A stretch of 64,000 bases of DNA from Pseudovibrio sp000156235 (GCF_000156235.1 NZ_DS996814.1:119528-183527), one strand, 5' to 3'; shown: positions 26,840 to 35,895, counted from the stretch's first letter. Program-made: numbers and translations. The notes: a model not told the origin generated them from the sequence alone.

Positions 26840-27622
26840 ATGAAGACGAGCAGAATGAGCGCACAAGAAGACACCCATACCGATCTGTTCTCAACGACAT
26901 CCTGGCAGCAAAGGAGTGGCGGTCCACGCTACCTGCAGCTGTACCGGCACCTTGAATCCGCCATTAAAGATGGACGGTTAGCGGCGGCAACGACGCTGCC
27001 TGCCGAGCGGGAGTTGGCGACACTGACCGGGCTGTCTCGCGTGACGATTCGTAAAGCGATTTCGCAACTGGTCGTGGATGGTTTGGTGATTCAGCGCCGA
27101 GGCTCCGGTTCCTATGTGGCGCCTCAGATGAAGCGTATGGAGCAGTCTCTTTCTGCACTGACCAGCTTTACCGAGGACATGCAGCGGCGCGGGAAGACGT
27201 CTTCCTCGGAGACCTTGTCCTGCGGTATCTACCTGCCTTCGCCGGAAGAGATTGTTGCGCTTGGCCTACCTTCTGATGGGCAGGTTTCGCGGATTACCCG
27301 CTTGCGCCGTGCGGATGGTATCCCTCTGGCGATCGAGACCAGTTCGCTCTCGACAGAGTTTGTTCCTGATCCGTCTCGGATTGAAACCTCGCTTTATGAG
27401 AAGCTGTCTTTGGAAGGTATGCGTCCGTCGCGGGCGATCCAGCGTATTTCTGCTTGCAAGCTCACAGAGGAACAAGCAGCTCTGCTCGAAGTTTCTGAGG
27501 GAGATGCTGCGCTTTACATCGACCGTACAGCGTACCTGCCCAGTGGGCGGGTGATCGAGCTGACCACGGGTGTTTATCGCGGCGATATCTATGATTTTGT
27601 TGCTGAGTTGCGCAACGCCTAA
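26840..27622 (+). CDS. GntR/HutC-family transcriptional regulator (NagR-like)
   Basis: This 260-aa protein has an N-terminal GntR winged helix-turn-helix (RYLQLYRHLESAIKDGRLAAATTLPAERELATLTGLSRVTIRKAISQLV in outline, about residues 30-95) and a C-terminal UTRA ligand-binding domain. UTRA regulators of this kind usually sense phosphorylated amino sugars. It lies divergent from the amino-sugar operon and upstream of the convergent hexosaminidase gene, so it is their most likely regulator and probably represses itself through the GGTAT repeats. Confidence 0.88.
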   Translation: MKTSRMSAQEDTHTDLFSTTSWQQRSGGPRYLQLYRHLESAIKDGRLAAATTLPAERELATLTGLSRVTIRKAISQLVVDGLVIQRRGSGSYVAPQMKRMEQSLSALTSFTEDMQRRGKTSSSETLSCGIYLPSPEEIVALGLPSDGQVSRITRLRRADGIPLAIETSSLSTEFVPDPSRIETSLYEKLSLEGMRPSRAIQRISACKLTEEQAALLEVSEGDAALYIDRTAYLPSGRVIELTTGVYRGDIYDFVAELRNA

Positions 27623-27720
27623 AGCATTTCGCGTTTTAGCTGAAACAGGTGAACTGCTTTAGTTTTTGCTTTGCGTATCTTTATCCGAAAACCGGCATCC
27701 ACTTTTCGGCGATACGAGTA
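27621..27720. repeat. RIME-like intergenic repeat with palindromic end
   Basis: The stretch after the GntR gene (AAAGCATTTCGCGTTTTAGC and onward) looks like the alphaproteobacterial intergenic mosaic elements of Rhizobiales. Its second half, 27673-27717, is an imperfect palindrome bounded by GTATC and GATAC with an inner CCGAAAACCGG. A related palindrome lies between soxX and soxY (48893-48939). Confidence 0.55.
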
Positions 27721-27726
27721 AGATGC

Positions 27727-27762
27727 AAAAAAGACCCGCGGCCAAGGTTTGGAGCGGGTCTC
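27727..27762 (-). terminator. Rho-independent terminator of the hexosaminidase gene
   Basis: The stem GACCCGC (27733-27739) and GCGGGTC (27754-27760) is followed on the minus strand by TTTTTT. It is placed just past the hexosaminidase stop codon. Confidence 0.8.
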
Positions 27763-27769
27763 TTGCTGT

Positions 27770-29689
27770 TTAGTCTCTCACATCCTGACGCCAGCCGATA
27801 GCCGAGAACAGCTTGCCGTAGCAGGCGGCTTTTTGCGTGATCTGTTCTGCATCCGGTTTGTTGACGCGGGTGGCCCAGCCGATTTCTGAAATGCCCAGAA
27901 TGCGCGGCGCCATCATGCTTTCCATATTGGCATCCCGCAGCACAACCTCCGACCACAAGCAACCTTGCGCGCCGATGATCTTGCCTTCCAGCTCTGGCTC
28001 ATTTTCCGGTACCGGATCCCAGTTGACGCTATCAGCAAGGCTGGTGATGCCAGCCCAGTTGAGGCCGATCTCATTGAACTCGCCTGATGGTGCAATATCC
28101 CAGTAGGCATGGGCCGCTGGTGTCATGACAACGGAGTAGCCTTTGCGAGCGGCTTCGAGCCCCGGTCCCTGCTGGGTCCACGAGAACAGGATGGCATCGT
28201 TGTTGATGCCGCCATTCGCACCTTTGGCTGCTTCCTCCCACGCGGCGGGACGTACACCCAGCGAGCTGACGTAGGAGCCCAGTTTGTCCATCATCCAACC
28301 CTGTACGTCATCAGCGGTCTCTAACCCCTGCTCTACCTTTAGCTGTTCAATGGCCGGTGATTTGGTCCATGCCGCTGGCGGACGTTCATCACATCCCAGA
28401 TGGAGATGCGCGAACGGAAAGATGCCGGAGACTTCTTTGGCCAGCGCCTCCATATAGGTCCATGCTTCCGGTAAGGCCGGGTTGATGGTGTTGTTCAGGT
28501 AACCGTGAACGGAGACCTCGTTGCTTTCATCGGCAGCTTCACGCAGTTCCGGGTGGATCTGGAGCACTGCCCAGGAATGAGCGGGAATCTCGATCTCTGG
28601 CAGAACTTCGATATGCAGTGCTTTGGCGTGCTCCACCAGTCGCTTTGCAAAGGCCTTGGAATAGGTGCCGCCTTGCGGGCCATCCGCAGCACCGTAGATG
28701 CCAGGCACAACACGGCCCTCACCGCGCATGCCGGATTTCTTCCAGAGCTCCGGATAGCTTTCCACCTCCAGACGGAAGGCCTCATCATCGCAGAAATGCC
28801 AATGGAAGCGGTTGAGCTTGAACAGGGACATCATGTCCACCAGTCGCAACAGGTTTTCCGGCTCGTAGTAATGGCGAGCGCAATCCAGATGCTGACCGCG
28901 CCATTCGAAGCGAGGGGCATCCGTTATCTGTCCGCATGGAATAGTGCCGCCGTAGATCAGCTTGAGATTAAGAAGCGTGATCGCGCCATAAAAAGCGCCT
29001 GCTGCTGCGGATGCTGTGAGTGTGATGCCTTCTGGTGAGATTGACAGCTCGTAAGCGTCTTCTGCCAAATCAGTGCTTCTGGCGAAGTAGAGCGGAATGC
29101 CGTCTTCAGCGAGGAACGGGCCGATGTTGTTGCGCTCGGCCAAGGCTTCCACGGCGTCTGTGCTATCCGCCTCACCTTCCGTATCCCATGAACGGTCGAG
29201 CTTGTAGCCAGTGCTAACATCCAGCGTCTGACCAGTGGGCTGCCAGCTTTGCGGGGCTGGCACGAGCATCAGCTCATCGGAGGCAGGATCGGCTTGTTGG
29301 TCAGGTAGCTTGGTGGTGAAAGCCTGATCAAGACCTCGTGGGTCAATCTGCACGGGCAAAATACTGCCGTCTTCCATACGAAGGTAAGCGCCTTTGGGCA
29401 ACCAGCTGCGGTTGGACGGGTTCATGTTGCTCTTATATTTGAGCGTGAACGCCAGCGCCTGTCCTGTTCCCAGCTTGTCATTGTCGAACTGCAGCTCAAT
29501 GTAGCCTGCTGTCATGCGGTGGATGCTGGCGCCTTCGAGCACTTCGCACGGGGCAAGCATGCTGAAGCAGAGTGTGTAGTTGGAGATTGGTGCATCGCAT
29601 TTGGCGGAGAGGATGCAGCTGACCTGCCGGTCCGCCGTTCTCCATGTTTCCATTCTGATTGCAGTATCAGCACAGGCAGCAGCTTCCAT
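27770..29689 (-). CDS. Beta-N-acetylhexosaminidase (glycoside hydrolase family 20)
   Basis: This enzyme of about 639 aa has an N-terminal accessory region (residues 1-240) and a GH20 barrel. The catalytic Asp-Glu pair is visible in LHLGCDERPP, and WRGQHLDCARHYYEPENLLRLVD matches the barrel entry. It cleaves terminal beta-linked GlcNAc or GalNAc from chito-oligosaccharides or glycans. I see no signal peptide, so it likely works in the cytoplasm on imported oligomers. The ATG at 29689 has GAGGAG 8 nt upstream; a GTG at 29695 is possible. It is convergent with the GntR gene and followed by a strong terminator. Confidence 0.9.
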   Translation of the reverse strand: MEAAACADTAIRMETWRTADRQVSCILSAKCDAPISNYTLCFSMLAPCEVLEGASIHRMTAGYIELQFDNDKLGTGQALAFTLKYKSNMNPSNRSWLPKGAYLRMEDGSILPVQIDPRGLDQAFTTKLPDQQADPASDELMLVPAPQSWQPTGQTLDVSTGYKLDRSWDTEGEADSTDAVEALAERNNIGPFLAEDGIPLYFARSTDLAEDAYELSISPEGITLTASAAAGAFYGAITLLNLKLIYGGTIPCGQITDAPRFEWRGQHLDCARHYYEPENLLRLVDMMSLFKLNRFHWHFCDDEAFRLEVESYPELWKKSGMRGEGRVVPGIYGAADGPQGGTYSKAFAKRLVEHAKALHIEVLPEIEIPAHSWAVLQIHPELREAADESNEVSVHGYLNNTINPALPEAWTYMEALAKEVSGIFPFAHLHLGCDERPPAAWTKSPAIEQLKVEQGLETADDVQGWMMDKLGSYVSSLGVRPAAWEEAAKGANGGINNDAILFSWTQQGPGLEAARKGYSVVMTPAAHAYWDIAPSGEFNEIGLNWAGITSLADSVNWDPVPENEPELEGKIIGAQGCLWSEVVLRDANMESMMAPRILGISEIGWATRVNKPDAEQITQKAACYGKLFSAIGWRQDVRD

Positions 29690-30223
29690 GCTCACGACTC
29701 CTCACCAATTTCAGGATGTAGCAGTGAGCCTGCCGAGGCTATGGGAGGCCAGAACGCATGCTCTAACTGCTTGAATTTGCGAATGTCCCTGTCAGAAATC
29801 CAAGTTTCATTTCTTGAAGAACAGGCGCTAGCATAGCTTCTATTTGGCTGGCGCTGTCAACACCTTGCCCTGCAAATAAAATCAGAATTCTGAATTGGTA
29901 TTACAATCAAGATGAGCAGAAGGTTACTTTAATTTGCTCAAATGAAAGCTATTTTTCAGTGGGTCTTCACGAAGTATCTTGGTTGCATAGCGTGTTGACT
30001 ACACTGCGGTTTTGCTCGTGTCCTGCGAGGTGCTTTTTCGGCATGCACACGGTGCTGCTCGGGAAGAGCGGCAGCTGATCAGGTATGCAGGCTACCTGCA
30101 AAATTCTAGGACCAGTTATTCAGGGGCAGCGTTCACCTCTTCTCTCCTGCAGGCTCATTTGCAGCTGTGTAACGGTTCTGTCCTATGATTTACGAGAATG
30201 TTTGAGTTGACCGCAAGAGGCCA
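29690..30223. other. Divergent intergenic region, hexosaminidase / alpha-beta hydrolase
   Basis: This 534-bp region holds promoters for both divergent genes. TTGGTATT at 29895-29902 matches the motif seen before the amino-sugar operon and the GntR gene. A palindrome, TGCAGG-CTA-CCTGCA, lies at 30086-30100. I see no gene or RNA structure that I can name. Confidence 0.4.
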
Positions 30224-31072
30224 ATGATGATGGACCGCAAGACCGTAATGACCCGCGACGGCGTGGAGCTTTCCTACCTCACTGGAGGGCAAGGACGGCC
30301 TGTTCTGTTGCTGGGTGGCTGGAGCCAAACCGCGACTGTGTGGGCAGGACAGTTTGCAGACTTCTGCCAGAGCCATAAGGTCTATGCTCTCGATAACCGG
30401 GGCCATGGGGAGTCACAAAGGCCTTCTGACGGCTACCGAATCCAGAGGTTTGCCAAGGATCTGTTTGATGTGGTGGAGGCTCTGGACCTTCGTGATTTCG
30501 ATGCGGTTGGGCATTCTCTGTCCGTTGCAATGCTTTGGGCTTATCAGGATATGTTCGGCACTGATCGCCCTGCACGCCGTATGGTTTTTATCGACGAACC
30601 CGCTGCCCTCATGGCAAGGCCTTCCTGGACGGAACAGGAAATCAAAGAGGCCGGTTCTATCCACCCCACCCTGGACGCACTTGATGAGATGGTGCGCTCT
30701 ATTCGCGAGACGCGCAGCATTGAGGATCACCTTGCTCTTATTGGCGGGATGTTCTCAAACAAGGTCAGTGATGCCACTTTGCGCGAGTTGGCTGCGGAGA
30801 ACCTGAAACTGCCCCGCGATCACGCGGCAGACCTTATTGAAAACCTGATGGTGCAGGACTGGCGCGCGCTTCTGCCCAACATTCCCCAGCCTACTCTGGT
30901 GTTCACTGGTGAACTCAGCTGGCATCCTCTGGCCTCACAACAATTTATTGCAGACACCATGCCCAATGCTTCTTTGGAGGTCTTCAGCGAGGCTGAAGGC
31001 GGTTCTCACTTCCTAATGTTCGAAAACCCAGCGCTCTTCAATAAGAAGGCTCTGAGTTTTCTGAGTGGGTAA
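30224..31072 (+). CDS. Alpha/beta hydrolase
   Basis: This soluble 282-aa protein of the alpha/beta hydrolase fold begins with the oxyanion-side LLLGGWSQTATVWAGQF and DNRGHGESQRP strands. The nucleophile elbow reads AVGHSLSVAML, with Ser in GHSLS. A C-terminal acid and histidine (EGGSHFLMFENP) complete the triad. It resembles haloperoxidase/esterase-type hydrolases such as arylesterases and lactonases; the substrate is unknown. AGAGG precedes the ATG. It is convergent with the LysE-family gene. Confidence 0.8.
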   Translation: MMMDRKTVMTRDGVELSYLTGGQGRPVLLLGGWSQTATVWAGQFADFCQSHKVYALDNRGHGESQRPSDGYRIQRFAKDLFDVVEALDLRDFDAVGHSLSVAMLWAYQDMFGTDRPARRMVFIDEPAALMARPSWTEQEIKEAGSIHPTLDALDEMVRSIRETRSIEDHLALIGGMFSNKVSDATLRELAAENLKLPRDHAADLIENLMVQDWRALLPNIPQPTLVFTGELSWHPLASQQFIADTMPNASLEVFSEAEGGSHFLMFENPALFNKKALSFLSG

Positions 31073-31081
31073 TCCGTTACC

Positions 31082-31732
31082 CTACTGCGTTTTCAGGGTG
31101 CTTTTGGAGATCATGTAAGCAGCGCCTGCCAGAGCTGTTCCGGCGAAAGCGTCCATAGCCGCGCGGGAACGGGCGGAGACGGCGAACTTTGATGCTCGGG
31201 TTCCCAAGTAAGCGTAGAACAGCAAGGCTGGATATTCGAGGGCGATATTGAAGAGTGCCAGAGCCATCATGCGCAGTGCCATGCCATCCCCTTCCCCCGC
31301 AAATACTGGCAGCATTGCCCCGAAGGACAGGACGGATTTCGGGTTTGCCCCCTGCATTGCAAATGAGGTGAGGAACAGCTTCAGAGCGGAAGCTGGCTTT
31401 TGCTCTTTCGCTTCGCCCAGCGAGGCGGTGAAAGCGGCTTTGAAAGAGCCATATGCAAGATACAATAGATAAGCTACGCCAATCCATTTCACTGTTTCGA
31501 ACAGAACAGGAAAAGACAATAGCAGCGCGCTCATGCCTCCAGCGGCGAGCAGTGCGTACATGAGGTTGGCACCGAACACACCTGCCATGCTGGCATGGGT
31601 TCTACCAATACCGTTTGAGATACTGTCACCAACCACTTTTAGTACAGCGGGACCAGGGGTGAAATTGAGCGCCATGAAGGTGACGATAAAACCAAACACC
31701 AGAGTGGCATCAAATGACTTGAGAAGTTCCAT
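31082..31732 (-). CDS. LysE/RhtB-family exporter
   Basis: This inner-membrane protein of about 216 aa has six hydrophobic segments and the LysE/RhtB signature NFTPGPAVLKVVGDSISNG in the first loop, plus GANPKSVLSFGAMLP in the middle. The family exports amino acids or homoserine lactones. The ATG at 31732 has GGAAAAG close upstream; a longer in-frame reading from 31837 adds a non-homologous 35-residue stretch and is unlikely. Confidence 0.85.
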   Translation of the reverse strand: MELLKSFDATLVFGFIVTFMALNFTPGPAVLKVVGDSISNGIGRTHASMAGVFGANLMYALLAAGGMSALLLSFPVLFETVKWIGVAYLLYLAYGSFKAAFTASLGEAKEQKPASALKLFLTSFAMQGANPKSVLSFGAMLPVFAGEGDGMALRMMALALFNIALEYPALLFYAYLGTRASKFAVSARSRAAMDAFAGTALAGAAYMISKSTLKTQ

Positions 31733-32195
31733 GGCTTTTCCAATGCAACGGTGAAAACGCAGAAAGAACGCAAAGCAACGCACATAACAACGCAAACCCA
31801 AAACGGGAATGCGAAGGGGAGATGACTGATGGTTCATCTCCCCTCGCGCGCGGATTAGAAATTCACTCGCCGTAAGCCTTTGTCAGGCCCGCCTCTCCAA
31901 ACGTGGCACCGTGAGTTCCTTTGGCTGCCCCCTCTCCGCGCACTGTCTATGCAAACTCTGTTGCTGCGCAGTATCGCAAGGGGCGTGCCAAACTGGTTCC
32001 GGGGCAGTGAATCTACGGTAACTTATTGGTATAACTAGCTATATCTTCGGAAGCGCAGGCTTTTAGCAGGATGTTAGGAATCGATAATGCTGCCCATTGT
32101 TTGATCAGTGTGCCCGCAAGATAATCACGCAGACAAAAAGAAACCCGGCCTTTTGATGAGCCGGGTCTTCTCTTTTTCAATGAGAAATCCAAGGT
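31733..32195. other. Intergenic region upstream of the LysE-family gene
   Basis: This region of about 460 bp holds the promoter of the LysE-family gene and, at its right end, the terminator of the FMN-reductase gene. Nothing else is recognisable. Confidence 0.35.
32133..32172 (-). terminator. Terminator of the FMN-reductase gene
   Basis: The stem ACCCGGC (32143-32149) and GCCGGGT (32160-32166) is followed on the minus strand by TTCTTTTT, just downstream of the FMN-reductase stop. Confidence 0.8.
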
Positions 32196-32774
32196 TTATG
32201 CTGGCTCAGCAACCTGAGACGGCGTTGCCATCTTGCAGATCTGATCAATCAGATTGCGCAGTTTCTGGCGGGTTTCAGCGCAGGTGACTTGTCCGTTGTC
32301 ATCCGTTTTAGACGCCATGTTGCCGACCGCGACGTATCTTGGATGCACCCAGCAGCCGTGGTCAGCTGCAAAAGACGACAGGCGTGGCAGCATTCTTACC
32401 CCCCCGAATGGACCCGGAGCCGCGGCCAGCAAACCAACGACTTTCCCCTCAAGTACAGAGTGGGATTTGCCAGCTGCTCTTCTGGATGCCCAGGTGAATA
32501 CGTTGTGCAGGTGCGGGGTATGGAAGCCGTTGTACTCAGGGGAAGAGATGAGGATTACGTCAGCAGCTTCAATCTGTTGGCGGAGCAACGAGAGCTGGTT
32601 TTGAACGGCAGCATCCTCTTCAAGATCGGAATGATAGAGGGGAAATGATGCCAGCTGATAGGAGAGGTGTTCGGTTTTGTGATTGAGGTTATGCGCTTCT
32701 TCAGCTGCTGCATCCAGCAAGCTCTTATTCAACGAGCCTTCTCTGGTGCTTCCTGAGATGAGGAGGATATTCAT
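32196..32774 (-). CDS. NADPH-dependent FMN reductase
   Basis: This 192-aa flavodoxin-like reductase starts with ILLISGSTREGSLNKSLLD, the phosphate-binding loop, and has the SSPEYNGFHTPHLHNVFTW block typical of the NADPH-dependent FMN reductase/quinone reductase family (ArsH/ChrR/SsuE relatives). It may supply reduced flavin or reduce quinones or azo compounds. The ATG at 32774 has GGAG in good position. It is monocistronic with its own terminator. Confidence 0.85.
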   Translation of the reverse strand: MNILLISGSTREGSLNKSLLDAAAEEAHNLNHKTEHLSYQLASFPLYHSDLEEDAAVQNQLSLLRQQIEAADVILISSPEYNGFHTPHLHNVFTWASRRAAGKSHSVLEGKVVGLLAAAPGPFGGVRMLPRLSSFAADHGCWVHPRYVAVGNMASKTDDNGQVTCAETRQKLRNLIDQICKMATPSQVAEPA

Positions 32775-32841
32775 GGGAAACTCCATATGATAATATTTTT
32801 GTTTTTATATACATTTTCATTTCTTTATTATGCAAGCACAA

Positions 32842-32875
32842 AAAAAGCGGCCCTGAACTTCAGCACCGCTTTTTG
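32842..32875 (-). terminator. Terminator of the XapX gene
   Basis: The stem AAAAAGCGG / CCGCTTTTT, with a 15-nt loop, is followed by more T residues on the minus strand, directly after the XapX stop codon. The symmetrical A/T arms could let it work in both directions. Confidence 0.75.
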
Positions 32876-32895
32876 AAATTTGACCGCAAGTTCTC

Positions 32896-33066
32896 TTAGG
32901 AGAAGAAGCGCTCAGTGATCTGCAGCATGATCTGATGACCACCCCAAACACCAAGGATCGCTACACAACCAGACAGAACTGGTGGAGCTGGAATAGGCAG
33001 TTTGATCGCAGTGAAGATTGCTCCGATGATGAAGCCTGCAAGTGTAGACATTAGCAGTTCAGTCAT
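32896..33066 (-). CDS. XapX-domain small membrane protein
   Basis: This 56-aa protein has two hydrophobic segments and a proline-rich turn, KLPIPAPPVLSGCVAILGVWGG, which is the XapX (DUF1427) signature. Its function is unknown. The true start is the ATG at 33066, preceded by GGGAGA; a longer open frame from 33300 lacks family resemblance upstream of this point. It is short and monocistronic, with its own terminator. Confidence 0.8.
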   Translation of the reverse strand: MTELLMSTLAGFIIGAIFTAIKLPIPAPPVLSGCVAILGVWGGHQIMLQITERFFS

Positions 33067-33585
33067 GGTGTCTCCCGTTAATTCTTTCTTATTGTTCAGA
33101 AAACTCTGTTTTCTAAGAACTACAGCCTTTGCTTTACTGCGCGCCCATACCCCGCATTCCCCTGGGTGTATGACCGAAAACCATGAAGGACAGCCAGCTA
33201 AGGTCCTTGAATAAAATTGGGGCCCAGCCAACAAGGCAGGCCCTACCCTGTAATTGTCACTTTTAACGCAAAAAAAATCATTTGCAGAAAAAATATTCAA
33301 AATGCGCTCAGTTGCCGCACTGTCATTTTCATTAGTTTAATTATATCAATATGTTGCCCAGCAATCATTTATGTTAGTTCTGCGTAAAACTCTGGAATAT
33401 TCTTAGAAAACCTGCAGATTGCACACTGCTGAAAGCCTCAGAATTGTGTTGTCAGCCCCTCTCTCTGCCTTTACGTTAAAGTCAACATAAGAGCCTTTGC
33501 AGACCTTACTCTGCAGATACGGGCCAGCAGCTCTACGCTTTTTTGTTGCGCGGTTGTTTTAAGACGCTGTGCGAGGGGGAATAAA
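33067..33585. other. Divergent intergenic region, XapX / AGMO-like gene
   Basis: This 519-bp, AT-rich stretch holds the promoters of the small XapX gene and the AGMO-like gene. GAGGGGG precedes the ATG at 33586. I see no further gene. Confidence 0.35.
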
Positions 33586-35019
33586 ATGGCAGAGTACAAC
33601 ATAACAGCGCTGGCTATTCCGCTGTTTCTGTTTTTTATGCTGATTGAATATGCCTATCTGCGCCTGAGCGGACGGGATCTGCACCGGTTTAGCGACAACA
33701 TCGCCAGCCTCTCCATGGGCATCTGCCTGCTGGTTTCAGATGCGCTGCTGAAAACCTTTACATTCTCGGTATTTATATGGGCCTGGTCCTCATACCGGCT
33801 GTTTGACTTTGGCTCAGCCAGCTGGGTCACATGGGTGGTCTTCTTCTTCGGGGTGGACTTTTGTTATTATTGGTTCCACCGCATTGCCCACACCTACAAC
33901 TTTCTCTGGGGCGCTCATGTGGGGCATCACCAGAGTGAGGAGTATAACCTGACCACTGCCCTGCGGCAGAGCGCGTTTCAATATGCATTCTCGTGGGTCT
34001 TTTATCTTCCGCTGGCCTTCCTTGGTTGCCCGCCTGAGGTTTTCCTGATCCAGTTCATGCTGCTGAAGGCCTATCAGTTCTGGCTGCATACGCAGGCGAT
34101 TGATCGTATCCCCCTGATGGAAGGGGTGTTTTCCACGCCCTCCAGCCATCGTGTCCACCACGCCAAGAACCCGATTTACATCGACAAGAATTTTGGCGGC
34201 ACACTGGTGATCTGGGATCGGATGTTCGGCAGCTGGCAGCCGGAAGTGGCGGAACATCCTTGCCATTATGGCACCACGACACCGCTGAAAACGTGGAACC
34301 CGGTGAAAGCCAACCTGCAGCACTGGTCCATGCTGTTTCGCGACAGCCTGCATACGGAAAGCTGGTGGGATAAGGTTCGTTTGTGGTTCAAGCCAACTGG
34401 CTGGCGACCAGAAGATCGGCGACGCGTCTCCAACAAACTTCAGAAAACCGGTGTTTCCAATCGTCCTAAGTTTGATCCAGTCGTCTCTTCAACCACGAAG
34501 ATTTATTGCGGCGTGTCGTTTGCGCTGCTAGTTTTGCTGGTGACCATGTTCATCTTCCTTTCCCCGCAACTGAGTGCCCGCGCACTGGCATTTGGGGTTC
34601 TGCTCATTCTGGCGGGACTGGTGATGATCTCGCAGTTTCTGGAAGGGAAGTTTCAGCTGCGATACGTCGAAGTGGTGCGTGTCCCTGCTCTGCTGTGGTT
34701 CCTTGCTGTGCTTTGGACTCTGCCGATCTCGACGCAGGTCTCACAGCGACTGGATGTGGCAAAGGATGCCTCACCCACGATCGAACTTTCTGAAGAAACA
34801 ACGCTTTCTGCACTGCCGTGGCTGGAAAAGCCAGCAGTATTAGATGGCAGCACGCCAGCTGTGCAGCAGGTGACGTGGCATCCTGACAGGGAACAAGGGC
34901 AGCTGGAATACACGCTGCGCTATGAGCTCTCCTCCTTTCCTGAGCACGTGGCAAACATTCTGTCTGGCCGTAGTGCACTGGAAGAAAGCAGCCGTCTTTG
35001 GCTTCAAGAGCAGCTTTAG
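33586..35019 (+). CDS. Alkylglycerol monooxygenase (AGMO/TMEM195)-like membrane hydroxylase
   Basis: This 477-aa integral membrane protein is of the fatty-acid hydroxylase/sterol desaturase superfamily. The di-iron histidine boxes are HRIAH (98-102), HVGHH (111-115) and HRVHH (188-192). Segments around them (GVDFCYYWFHRIAH, EEYNLTTALRQS, TPSSHRVHHAKN, IDKNFGGTLVIWDRMFG) follow human AGMO closely as I recall it, more so than C5-sterol desaturases. AGMO cleaves the ether bond of alkylglycerols using a pterin cofactor. Two to three more hydrophobic segments follow (about 305-400), as in AGMO. A hydrophilic tail of roughly 80 residues at the C-terminus is additional. The assignment to this subfamily is from memory of the sequence pattern. 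Confidence 0.72.
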   Translation: MAEYNITALAIPLFLFFMLIEYAYLRLSGRDLHRFSDNIASLSMGICLLVSDALLKTFTFSVFIWAWSSYRLFDFGSASWVTWVVFFFGVDFCYYWFHRIAHTYNFLWGAHVGHHQSEEYNLTTALRQSAFQYAFSWVFYLPLAFLGCPPEVFLIQFMLLKAYQFWLHTQAIDRIPLMEGVFSTPSSHRVHHAKNPIYIDKNFGGTLVIWDRMFGSWQPEVAEHPCHYGTTTPLKTWNPVKANLQHWSMLFRDSLHTESWWDKVRLWFKPTGWRPEDRRRVSNKLQKTGVSNRPKFDPVVSSTTKIYCGVSFALLVLLVTMFIFLSPQLSARALAFGVLLILAGLVMISQFLEGKFQLRYVEVVRVPALLWFLAVLWTLPISTQVSQRLDVAKDASPTIELSEETTLSALPWLEKPAVLDGSTPAVQQVTWHPDREQGQLEYTLRYELSSFPEHVANILSGRSALEESSRLWLQEQL

Positions 35020-35028
35020 ACTGCGCAG

Positions 35029-35724
35029 TTACTCCCCATGGGGAGCTGTTACATAGGGAAGGTGTCCAGACTTGATCCAGAGCTTGGCACCCTCCTCTCC
35101 TGCGGTGATTTTAAGGTCATAGCCAATCGGAACGCGAAGCCAGGCATGCTTGGGCAGCTGCTCTCCCGCTTCTGTGATAGATCCTTCCAACACGAATATT
35201 TCTGCGCCGCCTTCCGCTTCCACAGAATGGCTTACCCCTGCCTGCCAGTGTTCCATGCGAACGTTCTCACGCTCGTCCTGAAACAGCGGGGAGACCGCTA
35301 CGCCGTGCCGTTGAGCATCATTTACGCGGCCAAGCTTGTTGGTGTCCACGCGCACATGGGTTCGGTCATCAAGGTCGAACTGCCAAAGCTTGACGAGGAT
35401 GGTGCAGCCGGGTTCGGAGGCTGGCGTGTGCTTGGATTCTGGTGGGTTGCGGATGTAGGACCCTGCCGGGAAATCCCCGTGCTCATCCTGAAATACTCCC
35501 GCGAGAACAAAGAACTCCTCCCCGCCGGTGTGGACGTGCTCAGAGAAATGGCTGCCGGGTGCAAAGCGAACAACAGTGGTCGCACGAGCAACTTCTTCGC
35601 CCAGACGATCAAGTGGTCGGCGATCAACGCCTTTCATCGGGGACGCGACCCAAGGAATATCGTCACTGAACTCCACCACTCGCTTTGAAAAGTCACCGTT
35701 GATCTTCACTGATCCCTCCATCAT
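35029..35724 (-). CDS. ChrR-type bicupin protein
   Basis: This protein of about 231 aa has two cupin modules. The first shows the metal-ligand pattern GSHFSEHVHTGGEEFFVLAG and HTP, typical of ChrR-like anti-ECF-sigma cupins, but the N-terminal zinc-binding anti-sigma domain is absent. The second is degenerate (GGAEIFVLEG). ChrR cupins sense singlet oxygen or organic peroxides, or act as acetylacetone dioxygenase-like enzymes. The start is either ATG 35724 (GGGGAA upstream) or GTG 35709 (GGAGGG upstream). It sits between the AGMO-like and malonyl-CoA decarboxylase genes. Confidence 0.75.
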   Translation of the reverse strand: MMEGSVKINGDFSKRVVEFSDDIPWVASPMKGVDRRPLDRLGEEVARATTVVRFAPGSHFSEHVHTGGEEFFVLAGVFQDEHGDFPAGSYIRNPPESKHTPASEPGCTILVKLWQFDLDDRTHVRVDTNKLGRVNDAQRHGVAVSPLFQDERENVRMEHWQAGVSHSVEAEGGAEIFVLEGSITEAGEQLPKHAWLRVPIGYDLKITAGEEGAKLWIKSGHLPYVTAPHGE

Positions 35725-35895
35725 CCAATGTTCCCCAGTTAAGCACAGTTGCAGCTCATTTACAGATGTCACGGTGCTATTAGGGATCACTTCATTGTTA
35801 AGCTGTTTGTTGCATTCCGTTCCTAGCAGTCCCTTGTTAGGCTTCCGGCGATTTTCTGATGCACTTTGCGCTGCGCAACTACAGGACGCCCTACC

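Noticed and set aside
32025..32031. Additional TTGGTAT near the FMN-reductase terminator
   Set aside because: It is a single 7-mer without palindrome or phasing and is far from amino-sugar genes, so it is likely chance.
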